Positions 36,261 to 43,953 of a DNA stretch of 64,000 nucleotides are shown here, piece by piece. The notes beneath the pieces are model-generated. The model saw only the letters and a list, made by a program, of their open reading frames with translations. It was not told the DNA's origin and did not search any database. Each line of letters starts with the position of its first letter. Position 1 is the first letter of the stretch. Origin of the DNA: Anaerosalibacter bizertensis (lineage in GTDB: Bacteria > Bacillota > Clostridia > Tissierellales > Sporanaerobacteraceae); the NCBI RefSeq assembly GCF_009696605.1, contig NZ_VULR01000004.1:62001-126000 (forward strand), given 5' to 3'. Position numbers and translations under genes: made by a program.

Positions 36261-37228
36261 TCTTTCTCAATATGAGAATGAGAAAGGGGGTTACTATTTA
36301 CAGCTTCTCTTAATCTTTCATCATCAATATGTGTATATATTTGAGTTGTAGCAACATTTTCATGTCCTAATATATCTTGTAATGCTCTTATGTCTACATT
36401 ACCGTATTTATACATTAGGGTAGCGGCAGTATGTCTAAGTTTATGCGTAGAGTAAATAGATGGATCGAGGCCAGTTTTTTCTAAATATTTATCTATCATA
36501 TGTTGAACAGCTCTAGTGCTAATCCTGTTTTTTCTCTTACTCAAAAATAATGCTTTCTCATCTTTTGCATCTTTAGGTCTAATTTTTATATAATCATTAA
36601 GAGCTTCTTTACAAGCATCATTTAAATATATAGTTCTTTCTTTATTTCCTTTTCCTATTACAGTTAAAGTATCTTCTTTAATTTTATGTATATCAATACT
36701 TACCAACTCTGATAGTCTAAGACCACAATTTAAAAACAACGTTACAATAGCATAATCCCTTTTTCTAAATAGTTCATTAGGATTATTGCTAATCGTATCT
36801 AATAAAGATTTAGCTTGCTCCAAAGTTAAATATACAGGTTGTCTATTGTCAGTTTTCGGAAACTCTAAATTATTTGCTGGATTCTTTTCTATAAGATTGA
36901 TTTTTGTATGGAGATAGTCAAAAAATGAGCGAATACTTGCAACCTTTCTAGCTTTAGCAGAGTTGCCATTGCCTCTATTTTTATCTACAAAGGAAATAAA
37001 AGCATGTAAGTCCTGTATAGTAACCCGTTTAATGAAATCTATATCTATATCATATATTTCGATTTCTTCTAAAGGAGTATTTTTTTCTACTAATCTGTAT
37101 CTAATTTTTAAAAATCTAAGAAATATCCTTATGTCAAAGAAATATTCTTTAACTGTATTTGGAGATTTGCCTCTTATTGTTTCCATATAATTTAAATAAT
37201 CTTCTAATATCAATGGAATATCATCCAT
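36242..37228 (-). CDS. Tyrosine recombinase (XerC/XerD-like)
   Basis: A 328-residue site-specific recombinase with an N-terminal core-binding SAM-like domain (~1-115) and the catalytic domain with all residues of the family: Arg in NCGLRLSEL, Lys in GKGNKERTIYL, HKLRH (HxxR), LGHENVATTQIY with His and the nucleophile Tyr. Length fits the Xer group rather than long phage integrases. The ATG at 37228 follows AAAGTGGTG. The position after lexA-yneA matches chromosomal recombinases annotated xerC in clostridia. Two palindromes upstream (37256-37297, 37597-37651) are candidate target sites. Confidence 0.85.
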   Translation of the reverse strand: MDDIPLILEDYLNYMETIRGKSPNTVKEYFFDIRIFLRFLKIRYRLVEKNTPLEEIEIYDIDIDFIKRVTIQDLHAFISFVDKNRGNGNSAKARKVASIRSFFDYLHTKINLIEKNPANNLEFPKTDNRQPVYLTLEQAKSLLDTISNNPNELFRKRDYAIVTLFLNCGLRLSELVSIDIHKIKEDTLTVIGKGNKERTIYLNDACKEALNDYIKIRPKDAKDEKALFLSKRKNRISTRAVQHMIDKYLEKTGLDPSIYSTHKLRHTAATLMYKYGNVDIRALQDILGHENVATTQIYTHIDDERLREAVNSNPLSHSHIEKEKNKGD

Positions 37229-37255
37229 ATTATCACCACTTTCCATAATTTTCAC

Positions 37256-37297
37256 ATATGATTAGTCACAAAATGTTTATTTTGTGACTAATCATAT
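37256..37297. repeat. Large palindrome upstream of the recombinase gene
   Basis: Perfect 18-base arms (37256-37273 and 37280-37297) separated by TGTTTA. This arm-6 bp-arm geometry is that of tyrosine-recombinase core sites. It lies 28 bases upstream of the recombinase start codon, so it could also be an operator. There is no T-run to suggest a terminator for a known gene. Confidence 0.7.
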
Positions 37298-37596
37298 AGT
37301 TCTACATATAATTTAAAAATCCTTCTTTAAATATAATTATTTTTATAAATCTAATACTTACAACCCTATATTAAATATCTCTTCTCTAAATATAATACAA
37401 CTTACTATTGTTTCTAGAACTTCAATCCTAATCATACAGAAAAATAATAGTAAGTTAATTATAGAAAAAACTTAGTCATGAGTAAAAAATATGAAAGAAT
37501 AATACTTAAACACTATATGTTATATATTAATTATAAAGTCTATCGATATATGAAATTAATTTAACCTATATTCTTTTAGCTATAAAACTCCTATTA

Positions 37597-37651
37597 ACAA
37601 GCCAGCGATAAGTTTACATAATTATGTTATGTAAACTTATCGCTGGCTTGT
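37597..37651. repeat. dif-like palindrome (candidate chromosome dimer resolution site)
   Basis: Perfect 24-base arms (37597-37620 and 37628-37651). The inner part, 37611-37637, reads AGTTTACATAA, TTATG, TTATGTAAACT. The right half-site is identical to what I recall as the XerD arm of B. subtilis dif, and the left is its inverted copy. The outer part (GCCAGCGATA and its complement) is unusually G+C-rich for this DNA. No T-run follows on either strand, which argues against a plain terminator. The central spacer is one base shorter than in dif. Confidence 0.5.
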
Positions 37652-37865
37652 CTTATTGTAAAAACTTATAATTAATATCTATTTTAGTTTTTTGCTCAAT
37701 AATTAGCTTATTTGTTAGATGGTTTTTTAGAAAACTGTCGAATTTGATTTTAGGGACTTACAGAAGGTTTAAAGAGGTCTCTCTATCCTTGCATACAATT
37801 ATATTCTAATCATACAAAACGCCTCTTAGAACTTAAATTATGAAGAGTTTTTAATCTAACTAGTT

Positions 37866-37897
37866 AACAAATAAATTATATTATTAATTTATTTGTT
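37866..37897 (-). terminator. A+T-rich hairpin at the end of the aminotransferase gene
   Basis: AACAAATAAATTA pairs with TAATTTATTTGTT around a short loop and overlaps the stop codon of the leftward aminotransferase. It is only A-T paired, so it is a weak terminator candidate. Confidence 0.4.
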
Positions 37898-39085
37898 TTC
37901 TACTATCTTTTTAATTCTGCTTAATCCTTTTTCAATATTTTCTATAGATGTCGCATAAGATAATCTGATATAATCATCATCTCCAAAAGCAATACCAGGA
38001 ACAACTGCAACCTTGCCTTCTTCTAATAAAAGATTGGCAAAATCTAAAGAACTATTTATTTCTACATTTTTGATTTTTTTGCCTTTAAGTTTTGTGAAGT
38101 TAACCATTACATAAAAAGCACCTTTAGGTTTTTTACAGCTTAGTCCGTTAATATTATTTATAGTATGTACCATGAAGTTTCTTCTTTCCTCAAAATGTTT
38201 TTTCATTTCTACTATACTAGATTGATCTCCTAATAATCCTTCAACACTTGCATATTGAGAAATTGAACAAGGATTTGAAGTAGTATGACTCTGAATATTA
38301 CTCATAATCTTTGCGATTTTTTTATCTGCAGCTGCATATCCTATTCTCCACCCTGTCATTGCATAAGCTTTAGACATTCCATTTATAACGATAGCTATTT
38401 TTTTAATATCATCATTTATGGAAGCAATGCTTATATGTTCTTTTCCATCATATACTAATTTCTCATAAATTTCATCTGATATTACAAGTACATTATTTTT
38501 TACAGCCCAATCTGCAATTTCTTTTAATTCTTCTTCGTTATAAAAAGTACCTGTAGGGTTATTAGGGCTATTCAATATAATTGCCTTAGTTTTATTTGTT
38601 AGTGCATTATCTAAATCATTTATAGTATATTTAAAGTCATTTTCTTCTTTAGTTTTTATATATACTGGAATACCACCAGCAATTTTAATTAATTCTGGAT
38701 AGCTTACCCAATAAGGCACAGATATAATTATTTCATCATTAGGATTTGTAATAGCCATTAAAGCATTATATATAGAGTGTTTAGCTCCGTTAGATATTAT
38801 AATATTCTCAGGTGTATACGAAAGTCTATTATCTTTTTCAAACTTTTGACATATGGCTTCCTTCAATTCTATAATGCCAGATGCAGGAGTATATCTAGTT
38901 AAACCTTGTTTAATAGCATTAATTCCAGATTCAACTATATTATCAGGTGTATTAAAATCCGGCTCTCCTGCTCCAAAGCTAACTACATCTATCCCCTTAG
39001 CTTTCATTGATTTTGCCTTTGCTGTAATATCTAAAGTTAAAGATGGGGAAATTTTTAAACCTTTTTCTGATAATTTTAAATTCAT
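37889..39085 (-). CDS. Aspartate aminotransferase-like PLP enzyme
   Basis: A 398-residue class I aminotransferase with the AspB-type N-terminus (SPSLTLDITAKAKSMKA), SFGAGEPDFNTP, the NSPNNPTGTFY PLP region near 172, and the lysine in NGMSKAYAMTGWRIGYA near 238. The MTGWRIGY sequence is typical of Firmicutes/archaeal aspartate aminotransferases of the Ib subgroup. The ATG at 39085 follows TGGAGGT; an upstream in-frame start lacks a ribosome site. It stands alone on its transcript. Confidence 0.9.
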   Translation of the reverse strand: MNLKLSEKGLKISPSLTLDITAKAKSMKAKGIDVVSFGAGEPDFNTPDNIVESGINAIKQGLTRYTPASGIIELKEAICQKFEKDNRLSYTPENIIISNGAKHSIYNALMAITNPNDEIIISVPYWVSYPELIKIAGGIPVYIKTKEENDFKYTINDLDNALTNKTKAIILNSPNNPTGTFYNEEELKEIADWAVKNNVLVISDEIYEKLVYDGKEHISIASINDDIKKIAIVINGMSKAYAMTGWRIGYAAADKKIAKIMSNIQSHTTSNPCSISQYASVEGLLGDQSSIVEMKKHFEERRNFMVHTINNINGLSCKKPKGAFYVMVNFTKLKGKKIKNVEINSSLDFANLLLEEGKVAVVPGIAFGDDDYIRLSYATSIENIEKGLSRIKKIVENK

Positions 39086-39178
39086 GCTTCTACCTCCATT
39101 ATTTAATACGATTTTATTTCTCATAACTACTATTTCTACATTTAAAGGTTTTTTCCTTTTTTAAATTATTAATTTTTA

Positions 39179-39562
39179 TTAATCATCTATACCGTAAATA
39201 TCTTTTAATACAGTTTTTATAATATATAAAGAATCTTCAAAGACTGACTTATACATTAGTAATATAACTTTATAATGCTCATATCCATCATCAGTAAGCC
39301 TATATCTTCTAATAGAACGCTTATCTGGCTCTTCCCACCATCCAACAACATACCCTTCTTCTTCTAAATCTCTTAACAATGGATATACCATTCCAGGGCT
39401 TGGTTCCCATTTGTTATTAAGTCTTAGTTTAATTTCATCAATTATTTCATTTCCATAATAACTTTTTTCTCTTAGTAAATGTAGTATATATAGCTTCACA
39501 AAAGAAGTAGTACTAATTTTAGAAGGAAATTGTCTATTTCTTTGACCTCTATAAGTTGACAA
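39179..39562 (-). CDS. PadR family transcriptional regulator
   Basis: A 127-residue winged-helix protein. LYILHLLREKSYYGNEI near 24-40, PSPGMVYPLLRDLEEEGYV near 56-74 and a C-terminal dimerisation helix match PadR. These regulators often control transport or stress genes; no target is evident. The TTG start at 39562 overlaps the end of the PHP gene by 14 bases, so translation is coupled. Confidence 0.85.
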   Translation of the reverse strand: MSTYRGQRNRQFPSKISTTSFVKLYILHLLREKSYYGNEIIDEIKLRLNNKWEPSPGMVYPLLRDLEEEGYVVGWWEEPDKRSIRRYRLTDDGYEHYKVILLMYKSVFEDSLYIIKTVLKDIYGIDD

Positions 39563-40379
39563 CTTTAATCATTCCTTTCATTTTTGGTATATTATTAACA
39601 TTTACATAGTAGTCCCCTAATAAATATTTTCCATTTACAAGTTTTCCATGACAATCTGAACCACCAGTTTTAATCATATCATATTTATTAGCTATATCCA
39701 TCAGTTTTAAAAATTCCTCTCTTGAATGTTTAGAATGGATTATTTCCATCCCGTCAATACCTAATTTAATACAATAATATATTATTTCTTCCCTTTTAAT
39801 AAGTCCAGGATGGGCTATAATAGCTATACCACCAATGTCATGTATTAAATTTATTGCATCTTCTATAGTTAGCTTATATCTTTTAACATAAGCTGGTTTC
39901 CCTTTATCTAAAAACTTTTCAAAAGCTTGATTAATATTTTTTACATATCCTTTTTTAATTAATGCTCTAGCAATATGAGGTCTACCAATTACATTTTGTT
40001 CTGAAAATTCTTCAACATCTGATAAAGTAATATCTATTCCTAATTTATTTAGATTTGCAATAATTTTCTTAGCCCTAATAACTCTTTCATATTGCAGCTT
40101 TTTCGTTAGATTTATTATATTAATTGAATTATATTCTATAAAATAACCTAATATATGAACATCTTCATCTTCATGTGTACAACTTAATTCTATACCTGGT
40201 ATTATATGAAAACTTTCATATAATTTACTTCTTTCCATAGCTCTATAAATTCCTAATGTAGTATCATGATCAGTAATAGCTAAAGCTTTTAAATCTTTTT
40301 TTACTGCTAAATCTACAACTTGTTCCGGTGTCAAAAGTCCATCAGAGTAGATCGTATGTACATGTAGATCTGCTATCAT
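39549..40379 (-). CDS. PHP domain phosphoesterase
   Basis: A 276-residue metal-dependent phosphoesterase with the PHP motifs DLHVHTIYSDG near 3-13, ITDHDT near 37-42, ELSCTHEDEDVHILGYF, AHPGL near 168 and GGSDCHG near 240. The group includes RNase AM/YciV-type 5'-3' exonucleases and 3',5'-nucleotide bisphosphatases, so a role in RNA or nucleotide turnover is likely. AAAGGAGTG precedes the ATG. Confidence 0.88.
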   Translation of the reverse strand: MIADLHVHTIYSDGLLTPEQVVDLAVKKDLKALAITDHDTTLGIYRAMERSKLYESFHIIPGIELSCTHEDEDVHILGYFIEYNSINIINLTKKLQYERVIRAKKIIANLNKLGIDITLSDVEEFSEQNVIGRPHIARALIKKGYVKNINQAFEKFLDKGKPAYVKRYKLTIEDAINLIHDIGGIAIIAHPGLIKREEIIYYCIKLGIDGMEIIHSKHSREEFLKLMDIANKYDMIKTGGSDCHGKLVNGKYLLGDYYVNVNNIPKMKGMIKVVNL

Positions 40380-40435
40380 ATAAGAACACTCCTTTGAAAA
40401 ATACTAGATACTTATAGTATAACATTTTAAAAGTT

Positions 40436-40463
40436 AAAAAAACCTGCCTTTTGGCAGGTTTTT
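40436..40463 (-). terminator. Terminator of spoVS copy A
   Basis: ACCTGCC and GGCAGGT stem with a TTTT loop, A-run on one side and T-run on the other. It is identical in sequence to the terminator of copy B. Confidence 0.9.
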
Positions 40464-40468
40464 CATTA

Positions 40469-40729
40469 CTATCTTGGTTCTACAATTAATTTCATTGCTG
40501 TTCTTTCTTCACCGTCAATTTCAATGTCGGTAAATGCTGGTATACAAATAAGATCCATTCCACTTGGAGCAACAAATCCTCTAGCAATAGCAACTGCTTT
40601 AACAGCTTGGTTTAATGCCCCTGCTCCTATAGCTTGAATTTCAGCAGCACCCTTTTCTCTTAAAACTCCTGCTAGTGCTCCTGCAACAGAATTTGGACTT
40701 GATTTAGTTGCTACTTTTAATACATCCAT
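40469..40729 (-). CDS. spoVS: Stage V sporulation protein S, copy A
   Basis: An 86-residue Alba-like nucleic-acid-binding protein, almost invariant in spore formers (SSPNSVAGALAGVLREKGAAE, core VAGALAGVLREKG). In Bacillus, spoVS mutants fail in stage V. Copies A and B differ in 6 of 261 bases and only at residues 7-8 (Ala-Thr here). AGGAGG precedes the ATG. A SigH promoter lies ~60 bases upstream. Confidence 0.96.
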   Translation of the reverse strand: MDVLKVATKSSPNSVAGALAGVLREKGAAEIQAIGAGALNQAVKAVAIARGFVAPSGMDLICIPAFTDIEIDGEERTAMKLIVEPR

Positions 40730-40790
40730 TAAAATTAGCCTCCTATTTAATAAAATATTTTTATTTAAATAAAATACATCTCTAATATAT

Positions 40791-40817
40791 ATTCTACAAA
40801 TAATAGAAAAATCCTTT
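40791..40817 (-). promoter_or_regulatory. SigH promoter of spoVS copy A
   Basis: On the minus strand AAAGGATTT (-35, consensus RNAGGAWWW), 11-base spacer, GTAGAAT (-10, RNNGAAT). Every consensus position matches. B. subtilis spoVS is also SigH-dependent. Confidence 0.8.
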
Positions 40818-40877
40818 ATTTATAAGATATTTATAAAAATTCTGAAAAACAAGCTATATCTTAAAATTTTATTAATA

Positions 40878-40905
40878 TAAAAAACCTGCCTTTTGGCAGG
40901 TTTTT
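40878..40905 (-). terminator. Terminator of spoVS copy B
   Basis: Same ACCTGCC/GGCAGGT hairpin with TTTT loop and T-run as behind copy A, so the duplicated unit includes the terminator. Confidence 0.9.
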
Positions 40906-40910
40906 CATTA

Positions 40911-41171
40911 CTATCTTGGTTCTACAATTAATTTCATTGCTGTTCTTTCTTCACCGTCAATTTCAATGTCGGTAAATGCTGGTATACAAATAAGATCCAT
41001 TCCACTTGGAGCAACAAATCCTCTAGCAATAGCAACTGCTTTAACAGCTTGGTTTAATGCTCCTGCTCCTATAGCTTGAATTTCAGCAGCACCTTTTTCC
41101 CTTAAAACTCCTGCTAGTGCTCCTGCAACAGAATTTGGACTTGATTTTGCTGATACTTTTAATACATCCAT
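40911..41171 (-). CDS. spoVS: Stage V sporulation protein S, copy B
   Basis: An 86-residue SpoVS, 84 of 86 residues identical to copy A (Ser-Ala instead of Ala-Thr at 7-8). It has its own ribosome site (GAGGGGGC), its own SigH promoter and its own terminator, so it is a complete independent gene. The high nucleotide identity implies a recent duplication or ongoing gene conversion. Confidence 0.96.
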   Translation of the reverse strand: MDVLKVSAKSSPNSVAGALAGVLREKGAAEIQAIGAGALNQAVKAVAIARGFVAPSGMDLICIPAFTDIEIDGEERTAMKLIVEPR

Positions 41172-41225
41172 TAAAATAGCCCCCTCTACCTATATTATTT
41201 TATTTATATATTATATATATTCTTT

Positions 41226-41252
41226 ATTCTACAAATAATAGAAAATTCCTCT
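41226..41252 (-). promoter_or_regulatory. SigH promoter of spoVS copy B
   Basis: On the minus strand AGAGGAATT (-35), 11-base spacer, GTAGAAT (-10). The spacer sequence is the same as in copy A, while the -35 differs but still fits the consensus. Confidence 0.8.
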
Positions 41253-41323
41253 TTTATTTTTGAAAAAATTTTAAAAATAATATGTTTTTTTCATTAGCTA
41301 CCATAACATTCCGTTTATACAAA

Positions 41324-42853
41324 CTATTTAGCATATTCTACAGCTCTAGTTTCTCTAATTACATTTACTTTTATTTGTCCTGGATAGTCAAGTTCAGCTT
41401 CAATTCTCTTTACTATTTCTCTTGCAGTATGCATTATTTCATCATCATTTATTAATTCTGGTTTGACCATTATTCTCACTTCACGACCTGCTTGTATAGC
41501 ATAAGATTTTTCTATACCATCAAAAGAGTTAGCGATTTCTTCTAGTTTTTCAAGTCTTTTAATATATGCCTCTAGGGTTTCTCTTCTAGCACCTGGTCTA
41601 GCTGCTGAAATAGCATCGGCAGCTTGGACTAATACAGCTTCTACAGTTTGTGGCTCAATATCACCATGATGAGCCTCTATAGCATGAAGTATTTCCTTAG
41701 ACTCTTTATATCTTCTAGCTAAATCCACACCAATTGCTACATGCGGACCTTCTACTTCATGATCTACAGCCTTGCCTATATCATGAAGTAGACCTGCTCT
41801 TTTAGCTACTCTTATATCAGCACCTAATTCAGCTGCCATGACTCCTGCTAAATGAGAAACTTCTATAGAATGTCTCAATACATTTTGTCCATAACTTGTT
41901 CTATATTTAAGCCTACCAAGTAACTTTATAAGCTCATGATGTAAGCCATGAACTCCAGTTTCAAAAGCTGCTTGTTCTCCTTCTTCACGTATAATATTAT
42001 CTACTTCTTTTTTAGCTTTATCAACCATTTCTTCTATTCTTGCTGGATGAATTCTTCCATCTACAATTAATTTTTCAAGAGCAATTCTAGCTACTTCTCT
42101 TCTTATAGGATCAAAACCAGATAAAACTACAGCTTCAGGAGTGTCGTCTATTATTAGATCTATTCCAGTTAATGTTTCTAATGTTCTAATATTTCTACCT
42201 TCCCTTCCTATTATTCTACCTTTCATTTCATCATTTGGTAAAGGAACAACGGTAACGGTAGTTTCAGCTACATGGTCAGCAGCACACTTCTGAATAGCAC
42301 AAGAGATAATTGCTCTTGCTTTTTTTTCTGCTTCTTCTTTTGCTCTATTTTCTGTTTCTTTAATCATTATAGCAGATTCATGAACAATTTCTTTCTTTAT
42401 ATCACTTAGTAAAAGTTCTTTTGCTTCTTCAGAAGTTAATCCAGACAATCTTTCAAGTTCTTCAACTTGCTTATCGTAGAGTTCTTCTATTAAACTTTCT
42501 TTTTGTTTTAACTCTCTAGCCTTTCTAGCTATAAGTTCCTCTTTTTTTTCTAAAGACTCACTTTTTCTATCTATGGTCTCTTCTCTATTAACTAATCTTC
42601 TTTCTAATCTTTGAAGCTCATTTCTTCTTTCTCTGTTTTCTTTCTCAATATCATTTCTTAGAATATGGATTTCTTCTTTGGCTTCAAGAAGAACTTCCTT
42701 TTTCTTAGTTTCTACTTCTCTCTTTCCATCACTTACTATTTTCTCTGCTATTTTCTCTGCATTATTAATTTTACCTTCGGCTATAGTCTTTCTTATATAA
42801 AAACCAACGATAATTCCTATAGCAGCACTTATAATTAGTTTAATTGGGTCAAT
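41324..42853 (-). CDS. rny: Ribonuclease Y, with a probable ATT start codon
   Basis: The 509-residue RNase Y is a membrane-anchored endonuclease that initiates mRNA decay. N-terminal membrane segment ([14 protein letters not shown]), long coiled coil (~25-200), KH domain ([15 protein letters not shown] near 212) and HD domain ([13 protein letters not shown] near 365). The frame is open from 42871 down, but the first ATG/GTG/TTG in it is a TTG at 42448, far inside the coiled coil. ATT at 42853-42851 lies 9 bases after GGAGG and aligns with the usual MxPI start. An in-frame TAG at 42874-42872 excludes a start further upstream. Confidence 0.9.
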   Translation of the reverse strand: MDPIKLIISAAIGIIVGFYIRKTIAEGKINNAEKIAEKIVSDGKREVETKKKEVLLEAKEEIHILRNDIEKENRERRNELQRLERRLVNREETIDRKSESLEKKEELIARKARELKQKESLIEELYDKQVEELERLSGLTSEEAKELLLSDIKKEIVHESAIMIKETENRAKEEAEKKARAIISCAIQKCAADHVAETTVTVVPLPNDEMKGRIIGREGRNIRTLETLTGIDLIIDDTPEAVVLSGFDPIRREVARIALEKLIVDGRIHPARIEEMVDKAKKEVDNIIREEGEQAAFETGVHGLHHELIKLLGRLKYRTSYGQNVLRHSIEVSHLAGVMAAELGADIRVAKRAGLLHDIGKAVDHEVEGPHVAIGVDLARRYKESKEILHAIEAHHGDIEPQTVEAVLVQAADAISAARPGARRETLEAYIKRLEKLEEIANSFDGIEKSYAIQAGREVRIMVKPELINDDEIMHTAREIVKRIEAELDYPGQIKVNVIRETRAVEYAK

Positions 42854-42862
42854 AACACAGCA

Positions 42863-42867
42863 CCTCC
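42863..42867 (-). promoter_or_regulatory. Ribosome binding site that decides the rny start
   Basis: GGAGG (minus strand), part of GGAGGTG, 9 bases from the in-frame ATT. The GTG and TTG codons just after it are in another frame and run into a stop within eight codons. Confidence 0.75.
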
Positions 42868-42930
42868 ATTTCTATTAACTTTTCAAGTTCCATACCACAT
42901 TCTCAATTAAATGATTCATGATAAAAATAC

Positions 42931-42952
42931 AAACCGAGTAGTCTCGGTTTAT
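42931..42952 (-). terminator. Terminator after the split Rad50-like operon
   Basis: On the minus strand AAACCGAG and CTCGGTTT form a stem around ACTA, followed by GTATTTTT. It lies 75 bases after the stop of the ATPase C-terminal gene and separates it from rny. Confidence 0.8.
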
Positions 42953-43027
42953 AGAGTCTACATTTACGTATTGATATAACTTGCACACGATTTTATTTTA
43001 TTACTTTTATATAGGTATGTCAAGTAA

Positions 43028-43684
43028 TTAATTGGGAGTGACTTTCTCTACTTTACTTTCTGTTCCTTTTAATTGAACTCTATAAGAGTTTGTACTAACT
43101 GATGATAAATGATTATTATGAGTTACCATTATAATTTGCCTATCAAACATTTCAGAAGTTCTTTTTAGAAAATCTGCAACATTAAAAATGAAATCTTCAC
43201 TAACATGTTTAGCAGGTTCATCTAATATTAATGGTCCCTGTATAAGTGGTTTATGCACCTGAAGAAAGGAAATCCTAAGCGCTAAAGAAATTATATCTAC
43301 TACGCCTCCTCCTCTAGAAAGCTCTGGCTTAGTTTTTATGATGTTTTTTCCTTCTTTTGTAATAACATAAAATTCAGCATTAGGTTTCCCGTATAATTCT
43401 TCAATCTCAATTATAAATTCCATATTAGAGTCAAATATATATTGAAGACAATTAGAAACTATAACTTCAATTTGTTTTTTTGCTTGTTCCCTTGCATATT
43501 CAGAAGTTTTTTGAAGTAATATATTGACTTTTTCCAATACTTCTACATTTTTACTAATAGTAGATATATCTGCAGAAATATCTTTTATTTGCTCTAAAAT
43601 TTTATCTCTTTTTCCAGACTCTCTTGATAAAAAGTTATTCATATATTCTATTTTGTTTTCTAAATCCGAATAATTTCCAATCAT
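43028..43684 (-). CDS. Split SbcC/Rad50-like ATPase, C-terminal lobe
   Basis: A 218-residue protein that looks like the C-terminal half of a Rad50/SbcC ATPase. A coiled coil (~5-75) leads into a lobe with the ABC signature LSRGGGVVDIISLALR (~122-137), Walker B PLILDEP (151-157) and a terminal His in MVTHNNHL near 193-200. There is no P-loop. It lies 6 bases downstream of a small coiled-coil gene and two genes downstream of the N-terminal lobe, which supplies Walker A. The two lobes probably join in one ATPase head. Confidence 0.75.
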   Translation of the reverse strand: MIGNYSDLENKIEYMNNFLSRESGKRDKILEQIKDISADISTISKNVEVLEKVNILLQKTSEYAREQAKKQIEVIVSNCLQYIFDSNMEFIIEIEELYGKPNAEFYVITKEGKNIIKTKPELSRGGGVVDIISLALRISFLQVHKPLIQGPLILDEPAKHVSEDFIFNVADFLKRTSEMFDRQIIMVTHNNHLSSVSTNSYRVQLKGTESKVEKVTPN

Positions 43685-43690
43685 TGTCCA

Positions 43691-43942
43691 TCACTTCTTT
43701 TCTAATATATCTTTTGGTAACATTTCATTAGCTTGTTTAAACAAATCATTTATTTCTTTAGTTAATTTTTCAATCTCTTCATCTAATTCATTAGGATTAA
43801 CTCCTAATTCTTTTAATTCTTCAATAATTTCTTCTTGTTGCTTGTTTAATTGTTCCAATCTTGCTTCTGCTTTATATTTTAAAGACTTAGCTTTTTCAAG
43901 ATCTTTTTTTAACACACCTAGTTCTTTTTCATAATTAGTCAT
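43691..43942 (-). CDS. Small coiled-coil protein of the Rad50-like operon
   Basis: An 83-residue protein, almost entirely charged heptad coiled coil (~1-75), interrupted near GVNPNELDEE. GGGAGG precedes the ATG. It sits between the N- and C-terminal ATPase halves. It may supply the descending arm that pairs with the long coil of the N-terminal half (inference). No homologue is recognised by name. Confidence 0.65.
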   Translation of the reverse strand: MTNYEKELGVLKKDLEKAKSLKYKAEARLEQLNKQQEEIIEELKELGVNPNELDEEIEKLTKEINDLFKQANEMLPKDILEKK

Positions 43943-43953
43943 TTCTATCCTCC

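Larger units (their letters stand above)
37229..37888. other. 660-bp gene-free region with several inverted repeats
   Basis: No open frame here has a ribosome site or a recognisable product. The stretch holds the palindrome at 37256-37297, an inverted repeat with arms ACTTACTATT (37400-37409) and AATAGTAAGT (37446-37455), the dif-like palindrome at 37597-37651, and a loop closed by AAGAGG/CCTCTT (37772-37827). CTAATCATA occurs three times in the same direction (37288, 37428, 37806). It lies where the main gene direction changes, next to the recombinase gene. Confidence 0.75.
40436..41252 (-). repeat. Tandem duplication of the spoVS transcription unit
   Basis: Two units of promoter, gene and terminator in direct orientation. 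Gene and terminator are nearly identical; the 5' untranslated parts have diverged except for the promoter. Confidence 0.9.

Noticed and set aside
36242-37228. An integrase of a prophage or integrative element
   Set aside because: There are no phage or conjugation genes, no tRNA target, and the gene has the chromosomal lexA-yneA context; length and motifs fit Xer proteins.
37597-37651. An ordinary terminator
   Set aside because: No T-run follows on either strand and no nearby gene ends there; the inner half-sites match a recombination site better. A terminator role is not fully excluded.
41324-42448. A shorter RNase Y starting at the TTG at 42448
   Set aside because: It would lack the membrane anchor and most of the coiled coil, although the coding frame continues upstream without interruption to a good ribosome site and an ATT codon.
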